Source: Polytrichum commune (taxonomy: Eukaryota > Streptophyta > Polytrichopsida > Polytrichales > Polytrichaceae). Taken from it: DNA of 64,000 nt. Where the stretch lies: the NCBI GenBank assembly GCA_950295325.1, contig OX485804.1, forward strand, positions 868,001-932,000, in the 5' to 3' direction. Positions within the stretch are counted from its first letter, which is position 1, and each line of letters begins with the position of its first letter. A program made the position numbers and the translations under genes. The notes under the pieces are model-generated. The model did no database searches, was not told the origin of the DNA, and saw only the letters and a list, made by a program, of their open reading frames with translations. Of the stretch, positions 10,453-21,148 are shown piece by piece.

Positions 10453-11529
10453 CTTGTGATAGTCGTGCAACTGGGCACACACTGAGGAATTTTATGTTGC
10501 CGAAGACTGGTTTGGCATGAATGACCTAATCCTTCTGAGTTGGTAAATCATTTTCAACTTCATCTGTTTTCATTCTTCCATTCTTTCTTTCATTTTTGTA
10601 TTCCTAATTCTACCGTTTAAATTTCGTGCAGACTCGCAAGTTCTTCATCAAAGTGTTTGTACGTAATGAGTCCGTTTTGAATGTCCGGACCTCGGCCTTC
10701 GAGGACATGGGTTACAATCTCAAGAGAGATGGTTGGCTCAACAGCTTCACCGATGTGAAGAACCAATCCATGAGGGAAGACGGGGTGCCTTGGAGAGATG
10801 CTCGTGCAAAACGCCCCGAGTTTTTCTCCATCATTTTCTCCGCCCTCAAGGACGAGGACGACATTATCTTGGATTAGCAATGTGGCGTTGGTTCGTTCTT
10901 CATCTCCTTGTTTTTTATGTCTTTGGTTTTTTTTGTATTTGTTCTATTTCTCATTCATTTCTTTATCCTCACCTATTCGCATTTCGTTGTTCTAGGAGGT
11001 TCCATCATTGCATGCCGCTTCATTCAACGCCATATTGTGGCGCTTGAGTCGGACATCGACATCTTCAAGTCCATCCTCCTCCCCATTCGTGAGCCTGAGC
11101 AAGAACACACTTCTCAGCATGTTGTCCCACAACGAGGGTCGATTTTTGCTCCTCCTCCCTGAAAGATGACGAACCGCAATTTTGATTTGTTATGTGCGTA
11201 AGTTCGTTCTTGGCTTCTAACTTGCTTGCTTGCATTTCTATATTCTCGGATTGGAATTTTGGCATGTGCTTATTTTTTTTGTTTTCTCGTTCTATATGTT
11301 CAGAGTTCAAAATGAGAGTCCGGTTCGTATCCTTAATATGGACATGTTTGCAACCCCTTCAACGACGTTCGAGTTTCTTTCGTATGCTGCTGAGTTTGCC
11401 CATCTTTTGGCGGAAGCACCGTCCCCACCTAGTCACACCCGCCCTTTCAACAAACTAGTATTGGATTTCCCAGACATAGAGGCCGAGCAGGGCGAGGATA
11501 GTGATAGACATGGTAGTCCAAGTTATTGA
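10453..11529 (+). pseudogene. DNA N6/N4-methylase-like pseudogene, at least three exons
   Basis: Exons 10632-10890, 10996-11197 and 11304-11529 have GT-AG borders and matching phases (1, then 2). The protein runs from TRKFFIKVF through REDGVPWRDARAKRPEFF and DIILD, then QCGVGGSIIACRF and RHIVALESDIDIFKSIL. GVGG-S and the following AC-R-RH-VALE-D pattern match the SAM-binding end of N4/N6 DNA methylases (PF01555 style). Codon 10875-10877 is TAG in the DWQCG motif, where Trp is expected (TGG to TAG); a second stop, TGA, lies at 11160-11162. An upstream block at about 10453-10542 (HTEEFYVAEDWFGMNDLILLSW, joined out of phase) may be an earlier exon. A catalytic DPPY-like motif is not seen, so the N-terminal part is missing or lost. 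It is most likely a decayed copy, possibly transposon-borne. Confidence 0.6.
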
Positions 11530-12449
11530 CTACGCCTCGTGCATTTGGAACCTCCATCTCATATGTATTGTTTTTGTTTAAGTTTTTTATAAGTTCATTT
11601 GTTGAATTTCCAGGTACATTTTGCAAACCCCATTCAACTCCTTCTTCATCTTATGTTGATGTTTGATTTCAATTGCTGACGTCAACCTTAATTTAACCCT
11701 AAACCTTTTTGAAAACTACACTACAAGATCCTTGATAACAAATACATGCTTCCACGCCTTCACGTGCTATGTGTATGTGAAATTAGATTGCGTTATAATA
11801 TCCACCGGAATGGGGTACCTTTTCAACAATTTGAATTCAAAATATCTTCAAATGCCACGGTCATAGGCTCTCCTTCTATGAAAATCGCCCACATAATTCA
11901 AATTTGCCGCTCTCCAATCTCCGCTCTACGCTCACACTACTAAGTTTCCCGAGTAGTGTCCTAGACTTTTACAAGTCCGGCACACTATTTGGGGATATGA
12001 CTCTGTTTGACAAATACTTGCACTTTGTTTCTTTTCAAATAACGGATCAGCTAATGTTTCAATTTGACACTTACAAATTCTTCTGACAATCTTTTCAACG
12101 GCTTCCTCGAAACCTACGAGGTTTAACTCTCCCAAGGTACTCTCGGAAAGTCCAAAGGGGGTATATCTTAAAGGATGATTCAGTGAATTTTGATGACCTC
12201 TAGATTTCCATACTTGGGGTTGATCCATGAATTAGACATTTGGTTGTGACTCTAGGCATTTGGTTTTTGATATAATTTTGAATTCAAATTATTACTTTAG
12301 GATCATGTCGAAGTTTCAGAAATAGTGATGAACTTATTTCTTTACTTTTTGAATCTCCCAAAGTTTTTAATTTAAGTTTCATATTCAAAAATCAAGCCCA
12401 TTAGTATTTCCTAACATACTTATCTACCTAGACTTAAATCGACAAACCT
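11530..12449 (-). mobile_element. Internal remnant of a second PBS-bearing retroelement
   Basis: The stretch to the left of the second PBS corresponds in position to the upstream-ORF region of the first element. It holds an ATG-started 98-codon minus-strand ORF (12228-11932, MDQPQVWKSRGH), not clearly related to the MWPWE ORFs. No gag follows, so the element is truncated somewhere in 11.5-11.9 kb. The part nearest 11.53 kb shows nothing. Confidence 0.45.
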
Positions 12450-12467
12450 TCCCCGGCAGCGGCGCCA
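12450..12467 (-). other. Primer binding site, second element
   Basis: Identical to the 18-mer at 4301-4318 and followed in the same way by three A (plus strand) and a TGT LTR edge. Confidence 0.85.
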
Positions 12468-12470
12468 AAA

Positions 12471-13370
12471 TGTGGTGTAGTTTTTGGCTTGAACAAACAA
12501 CCATGGAAACAATCAGGGAAGACTTAAAAGGTGACTTATATATCATCTAGGTGTCTCAGATAAGTTTTGTTAAAGGAAGTACAAAGTTATCTCACTCCAT
12601 TTTGGATTAAGGTTGATAATTAGGTCAAAGAGACGGGGAAAAACTTTGAAAACACTCCAAAATAGTACATGCATATGTGACAGTCATTCACCTCACTTTA
12701 TTTACCCGGTCGATAGACTGGCAATGAGTTCATTTTAATTGGACCAAGTGCGTTGCGCAAGCATAGGCACAGCCATAGACAATAGTCTTGCAGGAGTGAC
12801 CCATTTTTGTCTCGATACCAAAGCCAAGGGCACTTTGGGATGGTCAATAATCTTATATTAATTAATCATATTTAATGCAACTTGAAAAGTCCGTGCAATC
12901 ATCCTTTCCGGATTTTCCGTCTCCTTCAATTTAAGAGGATTTTAGTTATAATGTCAGACAATGGTCTCCTACCTGGCTTTAATCAAATTAATTATGCTTT
13001 CCTTCATTGTGTCAATAGGTCACCACCACTTATGCGTGTCAACATATCCTTACTCATTTCATAAAGTTATATTGTCCATTTCTTATTTATCCAAATGCGA
13101 AATTAACTAATTATTTCTATATTTTTCTCTTGCAAGCAATGCTTAAGCAATTCAATTCATAAAGATAATGATATTATGAATGATTCTTAATTCCCTTAAG
13201 ATCTTAATTGTCAATTAGTACTCACATTTTCCGTATGCGGTACGTCCATTAATCTCCACCGCACCACGTTGTCCCTTCACAGTCAATCGTCTCGACATAT
13301 AAACGCTTCACGTCTTGTCAAAGATTAAAGCACTAGAACAAAACGCACATTTTATGACTGCAATTTATGA
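12471..13370 (-). repeat. LTR of the second element (outer edge uncertain)
   Basis: Starts TGTGGTGTAGTTTTTGG and shares short blocks with the LTR at 4322 (GTTTTTGG, CAGGGAAGAC, AGTACATGCA-like). The outer limit cannot be fixed because the partner LTR is not seen. No coding sequence. Confidence 0.5.
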
Positions 13371-14590
13371 CTGCTTTAAATCCCAAAATATGACTGACGA
13401 GGCACCGGAGGAGGATGACGCGCGCGGTGACTAGGTCTACCCATTACCGACGAGTTGCTTCGGACATCAGTCATATGAATATATACAGTAGTTTGGGCGT
13501 ATAAAAGGACAGAATCTACGATCCCGACAACAAATGGGGCATGCCTTGACTGGCCTTGGAGTCCGTGCCTTTTTTTGACTTGCCCGGGTAGAAAAAAAAC
13601 CAATCCGACGTGGCATGTGACTCTGTGTAGTCATGTTTAAGTAAAATATGTTCTCTATATACGCTACCAAGGCCATAGGCTTAATCTTAATTGAAGGAAA
13701 CATTTCAATGCGAGACCAATGCCCTCTCTGCTTTAAGATCATGGCCCCGAGAAGGTAAATATGTTTTCCATAGGTAATTCATTATGTTGCCTTCGATTTG
13801 AATTACTGCAATTATAAAGTAACACAAAATTAAGGTGAATGATTTACTTTAGTTACATACTAAAAATGTATAATTATTACATAATCGATCTATAGTAGAA
13901 TAGTCAATTGACTGTAATCTCAATACTTGAAACATTTACATATTCTCACTTTTTGATTTCTCTCAGACCTCTTCCATCCCCGAATAGACTATCGCAATAT
14001 AATAATTACTCCCGAGAGGCCTAAGACGATAGACTCAACTATCCGGACTTTCTGTTTTCATTCTCTGTAATTATTGACAGAATCCCATGCTATTTTAGCC
14101 GACCATAACTCTCAGGGACTCATGTCTCACTACTAAAACCATTTAAGGAAGACACCTTGTGGCCCGATCGCAAGCAAGTGATTAGGCCACCTCCCGACCT
14201 TGTAGGAGGTCCTTTGGAACATGAGGTACGAGGGCATCCTCAAGTGTAGGAAGCCCAATATGAGCCCAAAATGGTTGCTCATATTTGTTTTATGCTTAGA
14301 ATCTACTTAGAATTGCATTTGGAGTGTTATTGAAACAATCAAAAGTATAAAAAGAGTGAGGCTTGGTGTGGATTTATGTTTAGGCCTTAAGCTTATTTTG
14401 TGTGGTGAAGTAGAAGCTTAGTGACATTAGGGAGTGTTTTGGTTAAGTGAGTAGTGTTTCATGAAGCAAGAGGAAGGGCCTTGGATTTAAATGTTTGAAT
14501 TAGAACATGCTCTTGTTGGTTTAGAGGGTGAGGGTTTAGTGGATAGGATAAGGTCCTACTAAGTAGGAGAAGGTTAAGGGGTTTGTGGTC
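13371..14590. other. No gene seen
   Basis: Short open frames at 13.38-13.74 kb resemble nothing and overlap on one strand. AT-rich and GC-rich patches alternate. Confidence 0.4.
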
Positions 14591-14594
14591 TTGG

Positions 14595-14675
14595 ATGCCC
14601 TCTCCTCCTCCTCCTCTTCTCACTTCTTTTCTCTTCCTCTCCTCTCCTCTCTCTCTCCCTCTCCCTCTTCTCTAG
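14595..14675. repeat. CT-rich microsatellite-like tract
   Basis: Almost pure pyrimidine tract of CTC, CTT and CCT units. Confidence 0.85.
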
Positions 14676-14785
14676 GAATTTGGAGCTCTTAGAGCTCGGA
14701 AAAATGTGGGAATTAGGTAGGGGACTTGGTGGAATTAATGGGATTAGGAAGGGGAATTAGGTAGATGACTTATTGGAATTAGTTA

Positions 14786-15279
14786 GGAGCTGCTGGCCGA
14801 GGGGCCTTGAGTTAAGATTTAGCTACTGGTTAGGCAGACTGAGCTGCTGGCCGAGGGGCCTTGGAGTTGAGGATTTGGCTACAGGTTTGAGGAGACTGAG
14901 CTGCTGGCCGAGGGGCCTTGGAGTTGAGGATTTGGCTACAGGTTTGAGGATATTGAGCTGCTGGCCGAGGGCCTTGAGTTAAAGATTTAGCTACTGGTTA
15001 GGCAGACTGAGCTGCTGGCCGAAGGGCCTTGGAGTTGAAGATTTGGCTACTGGTTTGAGGAGACTGAGCTGCTGGCCGGGGCCTTGAGTTAAAGATTTGG
15101 CTACAGGTTTGAGGAGACTGAGCTGCTGGCCGAGGGGCCTTGAGTTAAAGATTTGGCTACAGGTTTGAGGAGACTGAGCTGCTGGCCGAGGGGCCTTGAG
15201 TTAAAGATTTGGCTACAAGTTTGAGGAGACTGAGCTGTTGGCCGGGGCCTTGAGTTAAATATTTAGCTACTGGTTTGAG
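14786..15279. repeat. Minisatellite, nine units of 49-57 bp
   Basis: Units begin at about 14786, 14840, 14897, 14954, 15008, 15065, 15119, 15175 and 15231, each with GAGCTGCTGGCCG, then a GGGGCCTTG variant and a TTTGGCTAC or TTTAGCTAC segment. Two unit types (GTTAGGCAGACT and GTTTGAGGAGACT ends) alternate irregularly. It is followed by a short GGCCAA(G) repeat. TATA-like CATAAATAGAG at about 15489 and an AATAAA-type end at 15533 suggest that the array may sit inside an LTR. Confidence 0.9.
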
Positions 15280-15543
15280 AGCCAAGGGCCAAGGGCCAAG
15301 GGTAGGAATGTCACCCCATTTAGTGGGCTAGCTAGTTAGAAGGGGGGGGGGAAAGACTAAATTAGAAATTCAACTCATTAGGAGATTAGGGGGGTTTGTC
15401 TTCACATAAATTAGAGGGTGGTATAGGGGGATGAGCTTTTGGTAGTAAGTTGAGGATTGGTGTGTAACTTAGTGTGGGGAGAAGGGCATAAATAGAGAAG
15501 AGCATTTTTCAATGCTTGTACTCTTATTATTGAATAAATTGGT

Positions 15544-15890
15544 GTGCAAGAATTGATGGGAATTGAAATGGAATTTTATGAAGTTGGTAAGAGGGAGCTA
15601 TGTGAACATGAATATGATACCCATTCCCCCACCCGGACTAGGACGCTTAAGGGTGGGTGGTTTGGCCTCACACCCAAGTGGAAAAATAAAAAAATAAAAA
15701 TTACAAAGGAGTACTTGGTAGAATGGCGAGGATACCATGAGAAAGAAGCCGCTTGGGTAGTGGCATGAGACATGATGAACGGCAAGGAATTGGTGAAGCA
15801 CTTTGAGGAAACTAAGGCTAGACATTCCAAGAAAAATAAACGTAGGCATTGATGAGGACATCAATCTCCTTTAATGGGGGAGAGACGCTA
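15544..15890 (+). pseudogene. Chromovirus integrase C-terminus with chromodomain, 3' end of element
   Basis: The frame reads ITKEYLVEWRGYHEKEAAWV, a chromodomain signature (YLVxWxGY, then W), followed by TGA at 15766-15768 and in the same frame DMMNGKELVKHFEE. Chromodomains close the integrase of chromoviruses and direct insertion to heterochromatin. About 20 bp after the next stop lies a polypurine tract, ATGGGGGAGAGACG (about 15874-15887), which would prime plus-strand synthesis next to the 3' LTR. Everything upstream (RT, RNaseH, integrase core) is missing, so this is a truncated remnant. The segment just before the chromodomain (15631-15675) is the 45-bp block also found at 7564-7608. Confidence 0.7.
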
Positions 15891-18110
15891 GTAGCACACT
15901 TAGCTTGGAGGCTAATCGCTCCACAACATGCACTTGTTCTTTGGCTTGAGGCAATAAAGTCCAACTTTAGTGGTGCAAAGAGAAAAATATGAGATGAGGT
16001 CCTAGTCTTGTACTTGTGTTTGGTTAGTGAAAGAGGGGGGATAGATATGCCAAACTAGGTTGGGTAAGCCGAGTAATTGAGGGGCCATGGTTTGGAGGGG
16101 CCTTGGATAAAACCAAGAAACTTCTTGGCCATGGGCTTGTCCAAGCGGGGGCAAGGTGATGGCACGTGCTCATAAAAATGCTACTTGCGCACTAACCATA
16201 GTTGGCGCATGGGAGTCATGAACCCATGTCTCGAAAGAACAAAGTGAGAACCGAGTCGGGCGGGACTTGGCATCACCCCCATGCGATTGAGGCGTGGCTT
16301 AACAATGGAAAGCCATCTCGGAGTTGCAACCGAGACAACTTAGTGGAAGCGTTGAGGTCTCGCCTAGATGTATCATGTTAGGCTAGTGGAGCCTAACGGG
16401 GGAGGCCCCAAAGGAGGGGCAACCCAAGTGAGTCCCAAAGTAGATGGGTCTAGTGTAGGTTAGGTCCTTCGAGGAGAGATCCAAGGTTGCTAACGGACCA
16501 CCTAGGAACGACACCTTTGGGACTATGCCAAATTTGAAGATGTATTGTGGGGGTCGTGTCCTAAGGTAAACACAATGCCGCACCATAGAGGATGGCAACT
16601 TGAGAATTGGTGTGTCGACTACGAGTATAGTTGATGAGGGCATCGACTCCGTTTGGTGGGGGTGAGTATCGCGCACCTCTCCATGAGGAGTGCCCGAAAC
16701 ACCATGGGCACAAGGGGGACCTGTGGTACTTTTGGGCCACCCCCTTTCGAGGGAGCCTAAAAGTATCACACAAGCCCTTCGGTGAAGGTGGCCTGCATTT
16801 GCAGGCGCCCAAGCCGAACCCGGATGATAGGTGTATAACGTGAGTAGTTAGATTTTTAAGGGAGATTAAATATGCGTCGTAGTACCTCCGGAGATTGGGC
16901 CTTAGTTTTTTACTAGTGTGGCTTTAAACTCCACTAACCAATTTCATATCTAGTTCTAACCTTAACCTACAACCTATTCTACGCGCAGACGCACCAGCCT
17001 TGAAACCAAGGCAATCCTAATTTGTGAATTGGGATGGTTCTAATACACCCAACCGGGTGTGACTCATACCACCCTAACTCAACGAACGGAATAACGACAA
17101 TTTGATGGACCATTCAATTCTTCCTATTTCTTTATTTAGTTCTATTTAGTTTTCTAAGCGGGGAAACTTGGCCTAAGTCCCACCCTTCACACAAATTTCT
17201 TCTTAATTACTTACTTTTGTTTGCACGTCCTAACTCACTACATTAACATATTAGGCATCACCCCTTACCTGGTTGGTGCACCCCTTACCTCGGAACCTTC
17301 TAAGGCCTCGTACAGGTCCTTTGAAGGTCGAGTAACATCTCAAACCCTTCGGACATCAATGGTTCGAAGGGTGGTGTCACTGTACCGAGTTAAGTTTCCG
17401 ATTCGGGTCTCTTGCCAACAAGGGTTTAAGAGTTATTTTGTATGTTTTTATTGTTAAATGTGTTTCTACTGGATAGACCACGAAATGCAACTCAATGGGA
17501 CCAGGGTGACGGGCAACCTGTAGGTTCAACCTGTTGCGCAATCTTCATAAATTGGGGCCATTACTCCCAATCTATGGGGCCAACAACATAATAGTGGATT
17601 CGCGGGTCATTAACCCCACCTTTCCACCAACAACATTCAGAGTGGTCGTGTCGGTGATTAATCCGACTTACCACACACGAAACTTGCTAATAAATGAAGC
17701 TACTACCACAAAACATACCAAGGGCCCCGAAAACAATGGAGTTGGGTATTCCCTTGGCGGTCAAGTGGTCAAGCCACTTGACCTTACGAGATAGGTGAGT
17801 GGGTTTATAGATGCGTACCTTAACCGCGCTCCCTCCAACCCTAAATGGAAGGCTAACGTTAGTAAAATTACCTCAATTCTCCTCGGTTGATTTGGGCTCG
17901 ATGTAGGCCGAGCCGCTATCTCCTTCCTTGCTCTACTTCCCTAGCGTCGACCTTGCCTCCTTCTTTGTAACTACTTTGGTAGTAAGCGTACCTTAGTTAA
18001 CAATTAAAATATAAAGTATTTATTCTGCGCTGTAATTTAATCCTAAGAATAATATTTATACTTAGTGCTCCTAATTATCTTTCCAATGATCTAAAAATCA
18101 CTTGAATCGG
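15891..18110. other. No gene seen; possible LTR remnants
   Basis: A 128-codon minus frame (16383-16769) and its opposite-strand partners are GC-rich and resemble nothing. A hairpin GTCAAGTGG / CCACTTGAC lies at about 17760-17782. The first part probably continues as the 3' LTR of the chromovirus. Confidence 0.35.
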
Positions 18111-18119
18111 ATAAGAAAT

Positions 18120-18800
18120 GCAAAAGTTATGAGGGTTGGAAGTGTGAGGTCGATTCAACCGACCCTTCCAACCCACCTATCTAACTTCTAACCTCAAAAA
18201 TTCATAGCACCTTCCTTACTACTTGGATCTAGGCTTTTCTTATACTATTGGAAAGTTATGAACAAGCTCTAACTAGAAAAATTATGACATCAGCAGGTTA
18301 AGCTAATAAAAATTCAGCAGACTCCTTGTAACACAGCAGTCAATCAAGAAGACTTAAACTATGTATCTCACCTTCAACAATTCATATCTAATTCAAATCT
18401 TATTCAAATCAAACGTTCTATATGACCCTGGAGAGATATTAAAAAGATGTATTTGATAAAAATATGTGATTAGAAAGGTAAGCCGAAGTGAACCCAGCAG
18501 GTCCTCTGTAATGCAGCAGTCAACCAAAAGTTCTCAAACTATGTGTCCCATCTTGCATAATTCATATCTGATTCAAATCATGCTCAAATCAAATTTTCTA
18601 AGCCATTTTGGAAAGCTACACAAAAGTTCTACTTGGGAAAAATATAATTTCTTGGAATTAAAATTTCCTATTGGGCTCGCAAGTCTGATCCAGCAGCCGC
18701 TACCCACAAGACCACCCAGTTTTTCTACTCCATCTTTGAAAATTCATAACTAATTGTCATCTTAACCAAATCACAAATGGGAAACGGCTATGGATAGCTA
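18120..18800. repeat. Diverged tandem repeat, ~177-bp period
   Basis: Landmarks AGCAGTCAA and CAAACTATGT(A/G)TC recur at about 18338 and 18514, with a weaker match at about 18692. Each unit carries AATTCATATCT(A/G)ATTCAAATC. Repeats with this kind of motif are common in plant Ty3/gypsy LTRs and UTRs. Confidence 0.6.
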
Positions 18801-19410
18801 TAGGAAATCTCTCTAAAAGAAAAATGATAAGTATCTTGTTCTAGCTTCTGAACTAAGCCTTCAGGGCATTGGCAGATGAGGTCTACAATGCCTGCACTCA
18901 AAATTCTACCATCCAACCTACCTCTACAAAAGAAGGAATCATTTTGTTGGTATGTTAATAAACACACATTCTAACTAGGAGAGAGAGTAGAGGAGGTTCT
19001 CAAGCCTTTCTTTTAGGCCATTGAGAATGCATGCTAAAGGATTTTTTCCTAACTACATTGAAGCAGGGCTTCGCCCAAGCATTAGAGGAAGAGAGAGAGC
19101 TACAAGGTGGAAGGAGGGGTTTTTAAACCCTCTCACAAAAGGGTTGGACCCCTCCTCCACCGGATCCGTTTTTCAAACCCTTTTCCGAAATTTTGGCTCG
19201 GGGGTTTTCCCGGTTGAGGTTGTCACCCTCTCGCCGAGGTGGCTCCGACGGGGAACCTAGAAATCTTTCTAATTTTTCGCCATCGAGTTGGCAAGGGGGC
19301 AAGTGGGCAAGTAACCCCCTTGTTTTTTTTTTTTTTTCTTCAAAAGTCTTCAAGCCGATTTTATCTTCTTACGTAAAACACCTCCAATAGTCTTGTGTGC
19401 CTCACACTAA
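18801..19410. other. No gene seen
   Basis: A T-run at about 19323-19338 and GC-rich patches. Short frames on both strands at 19.0-19.35 kb overlap and have no recognisable product. Confidence 0.4.
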
Positions 19411-19414
19411 CTAA

Positions 19415-19560
19415 TAAACTAACACTTGCTTAGCTAGCATTTACTAACATTTGCTTAATAGCTAGCATCTACTAATATTTGCTTAGCTAGCATCTACTAA
19501 CATTTGCTTAATAGCTAGCATCTACTAATATTTGCTTAGCTAGTTGTTTTTACTAGCTAG
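19415..19560. repeat. Minisatellite TTTGCTTAGCTAGCAT...
   Basis: Units of about 29-31 bp built from GCTAGCAT(T/C)TACTAA(C/T)A and TTTGCTTA(ATA)GCTAG, about five copies. Confidence 0.85.
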
Positions 19561-21148
19561 CACATTTTTTCTACTTTGCTATCTTCTAGCACTACTTAGT
19601 TTCATTTTGATCTTCCTTCTTCTAGGCTAAATGCTTGATGAACTAATTTTCCCTAAATTCCCTATCAATTCTAACTTTTAATGCTAACATTCTAACTAAA
19701 AGTGATCCCGCAGAGTGGTGGACCACTCAAAGGGTTCACAGGACCCTAGAGTGACACCCGGGACTTGTGGCGCCGTTGGTGAGAGGGCCCAAGTGATCCT
19801 AGTGTGGGTGAGGGCTATGGGCGTTGAGAACGCCTCCCACCCACAAAGACTTGGAGGCACGACAGTAAGGTCATGAGCTATGTGTAGCTTATGGTGTGTT
19901 GATTCTAAAATGCTCAAGAACACCTCAATCAGAGGTTTGAGCTAGGAGTTATGGCAATGTGAATGGCACGGTGTCCCATAACATCGCCCTGGTACAGCAA
20001 TGGCCTGGGAGTGGCTCCCGAGACTGCCAAGGTTAAGGGGAGGGTCCCGAAAGCAAAGTAGAAGGGTTGGTTCCCCTCTTATGAACTATAAGGTCCAGGG
20101 TAGGGGGAGCTAACCATTAGCATGGCGGAATGCGAAGGGTTAGCACTTGTAACCTTTGCTAGGAATGAAAATGAACAAAATTGTTAAGGGGGCTAGCAAG
20201 GGTTGCGATACTCGGGGCGATCACACCCCCCTTACGTTTTGTAATCACGTGCAATAATGGAATATTTAATGGGGGGATATTTATGCACCTCTTAATATTT
20301 ATCCTGCCCTATTTGTAGATATAAAGCTAATTTGACATTTATTTTAGCATCTTATATTTATTTGTAGTTATTTAGAGAGGTTAATTTTTGGCACCATATT
20401 TATTTTACATAAATCGTACAAGTACCAAATATAGGACGGAATACTATAGCATTGCAAAATCGACTATGTGAGCAACAAACATTCCATACCATCCATCTTG
20501 TCATTCAATTGGTTTCAATTAGTTTTACCAATCCTAAACCTTTCAAATTGCCATTCAAAACTCAACCAATAGCAGTTGGATATTAGTAAAAGAGTTACCA
20601 ATAAACATGGAGATAATAAAATATACAAGCTAACATGGGCAAGTTGTAAGCATGGATAGAACAAAAAAAGAATTACAATCACTTGTTCCCTAAAATGTAT
20701 TGAAAAAAATCTAGTTAATTATAATTATTCTCGCAATTGTCCAAGGTCTGCACTATTGTCATGAATAATTGAAATTAAGATAAAAAAACACTTAAAAAAT
20801 GATAGTTAATGCAACACTATAAATATATAATCCCCACAAAAATTTACAAGGAATGACAAAAAATGTTGGGTTAGCATGTAGTGTTTGTCAAACAAAATAA
20901 AACCAATGAAAGTGAAGTACAACCATCAAGATTACTCCCAACTACTAACATCTTGTATCATAGTTGGGCAAGTAAGATTGGTAATGTGGTCATGGTTGTG
21001 ATCAATACATTTTTTCTCCCTCTCATTATTCCTCTTAAATAAAACCAAAGAAATCAAACCATCAATTTCTGAAACAATAGTTGTGTGCAAACATACATAA
21101 TTTGAGCTAAATTCAAATAAAAAGACAATAAATTAGGTATGCATTCTT
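19561..21148. other. No gene seen
   Basis: GC-rich unplaced repeat DNA at 19.7-20.2 kb, then AT-rich sequence to the end of the LRR pseudogene. Confidence 0.4.

Noticed and set aside
10453-10542. First methylase exon joined directly to 10632
   Set aside because: The donor leaves two bases while exon 10632 begins in phase 0; without a lost base the join gives the wrong frame, so it is noted only as a possible part.
10617-10880. 87-codon minus frame
   Set aside because: Shadow of methylase exon 10632-10890, whose intron phases match on the plus strand.
16383-16769. 128-codon minus frame in GC-rich DNA
   Set aside because: Overlaps open frames on both strands, has no domain, and its composition alone explains the openness.
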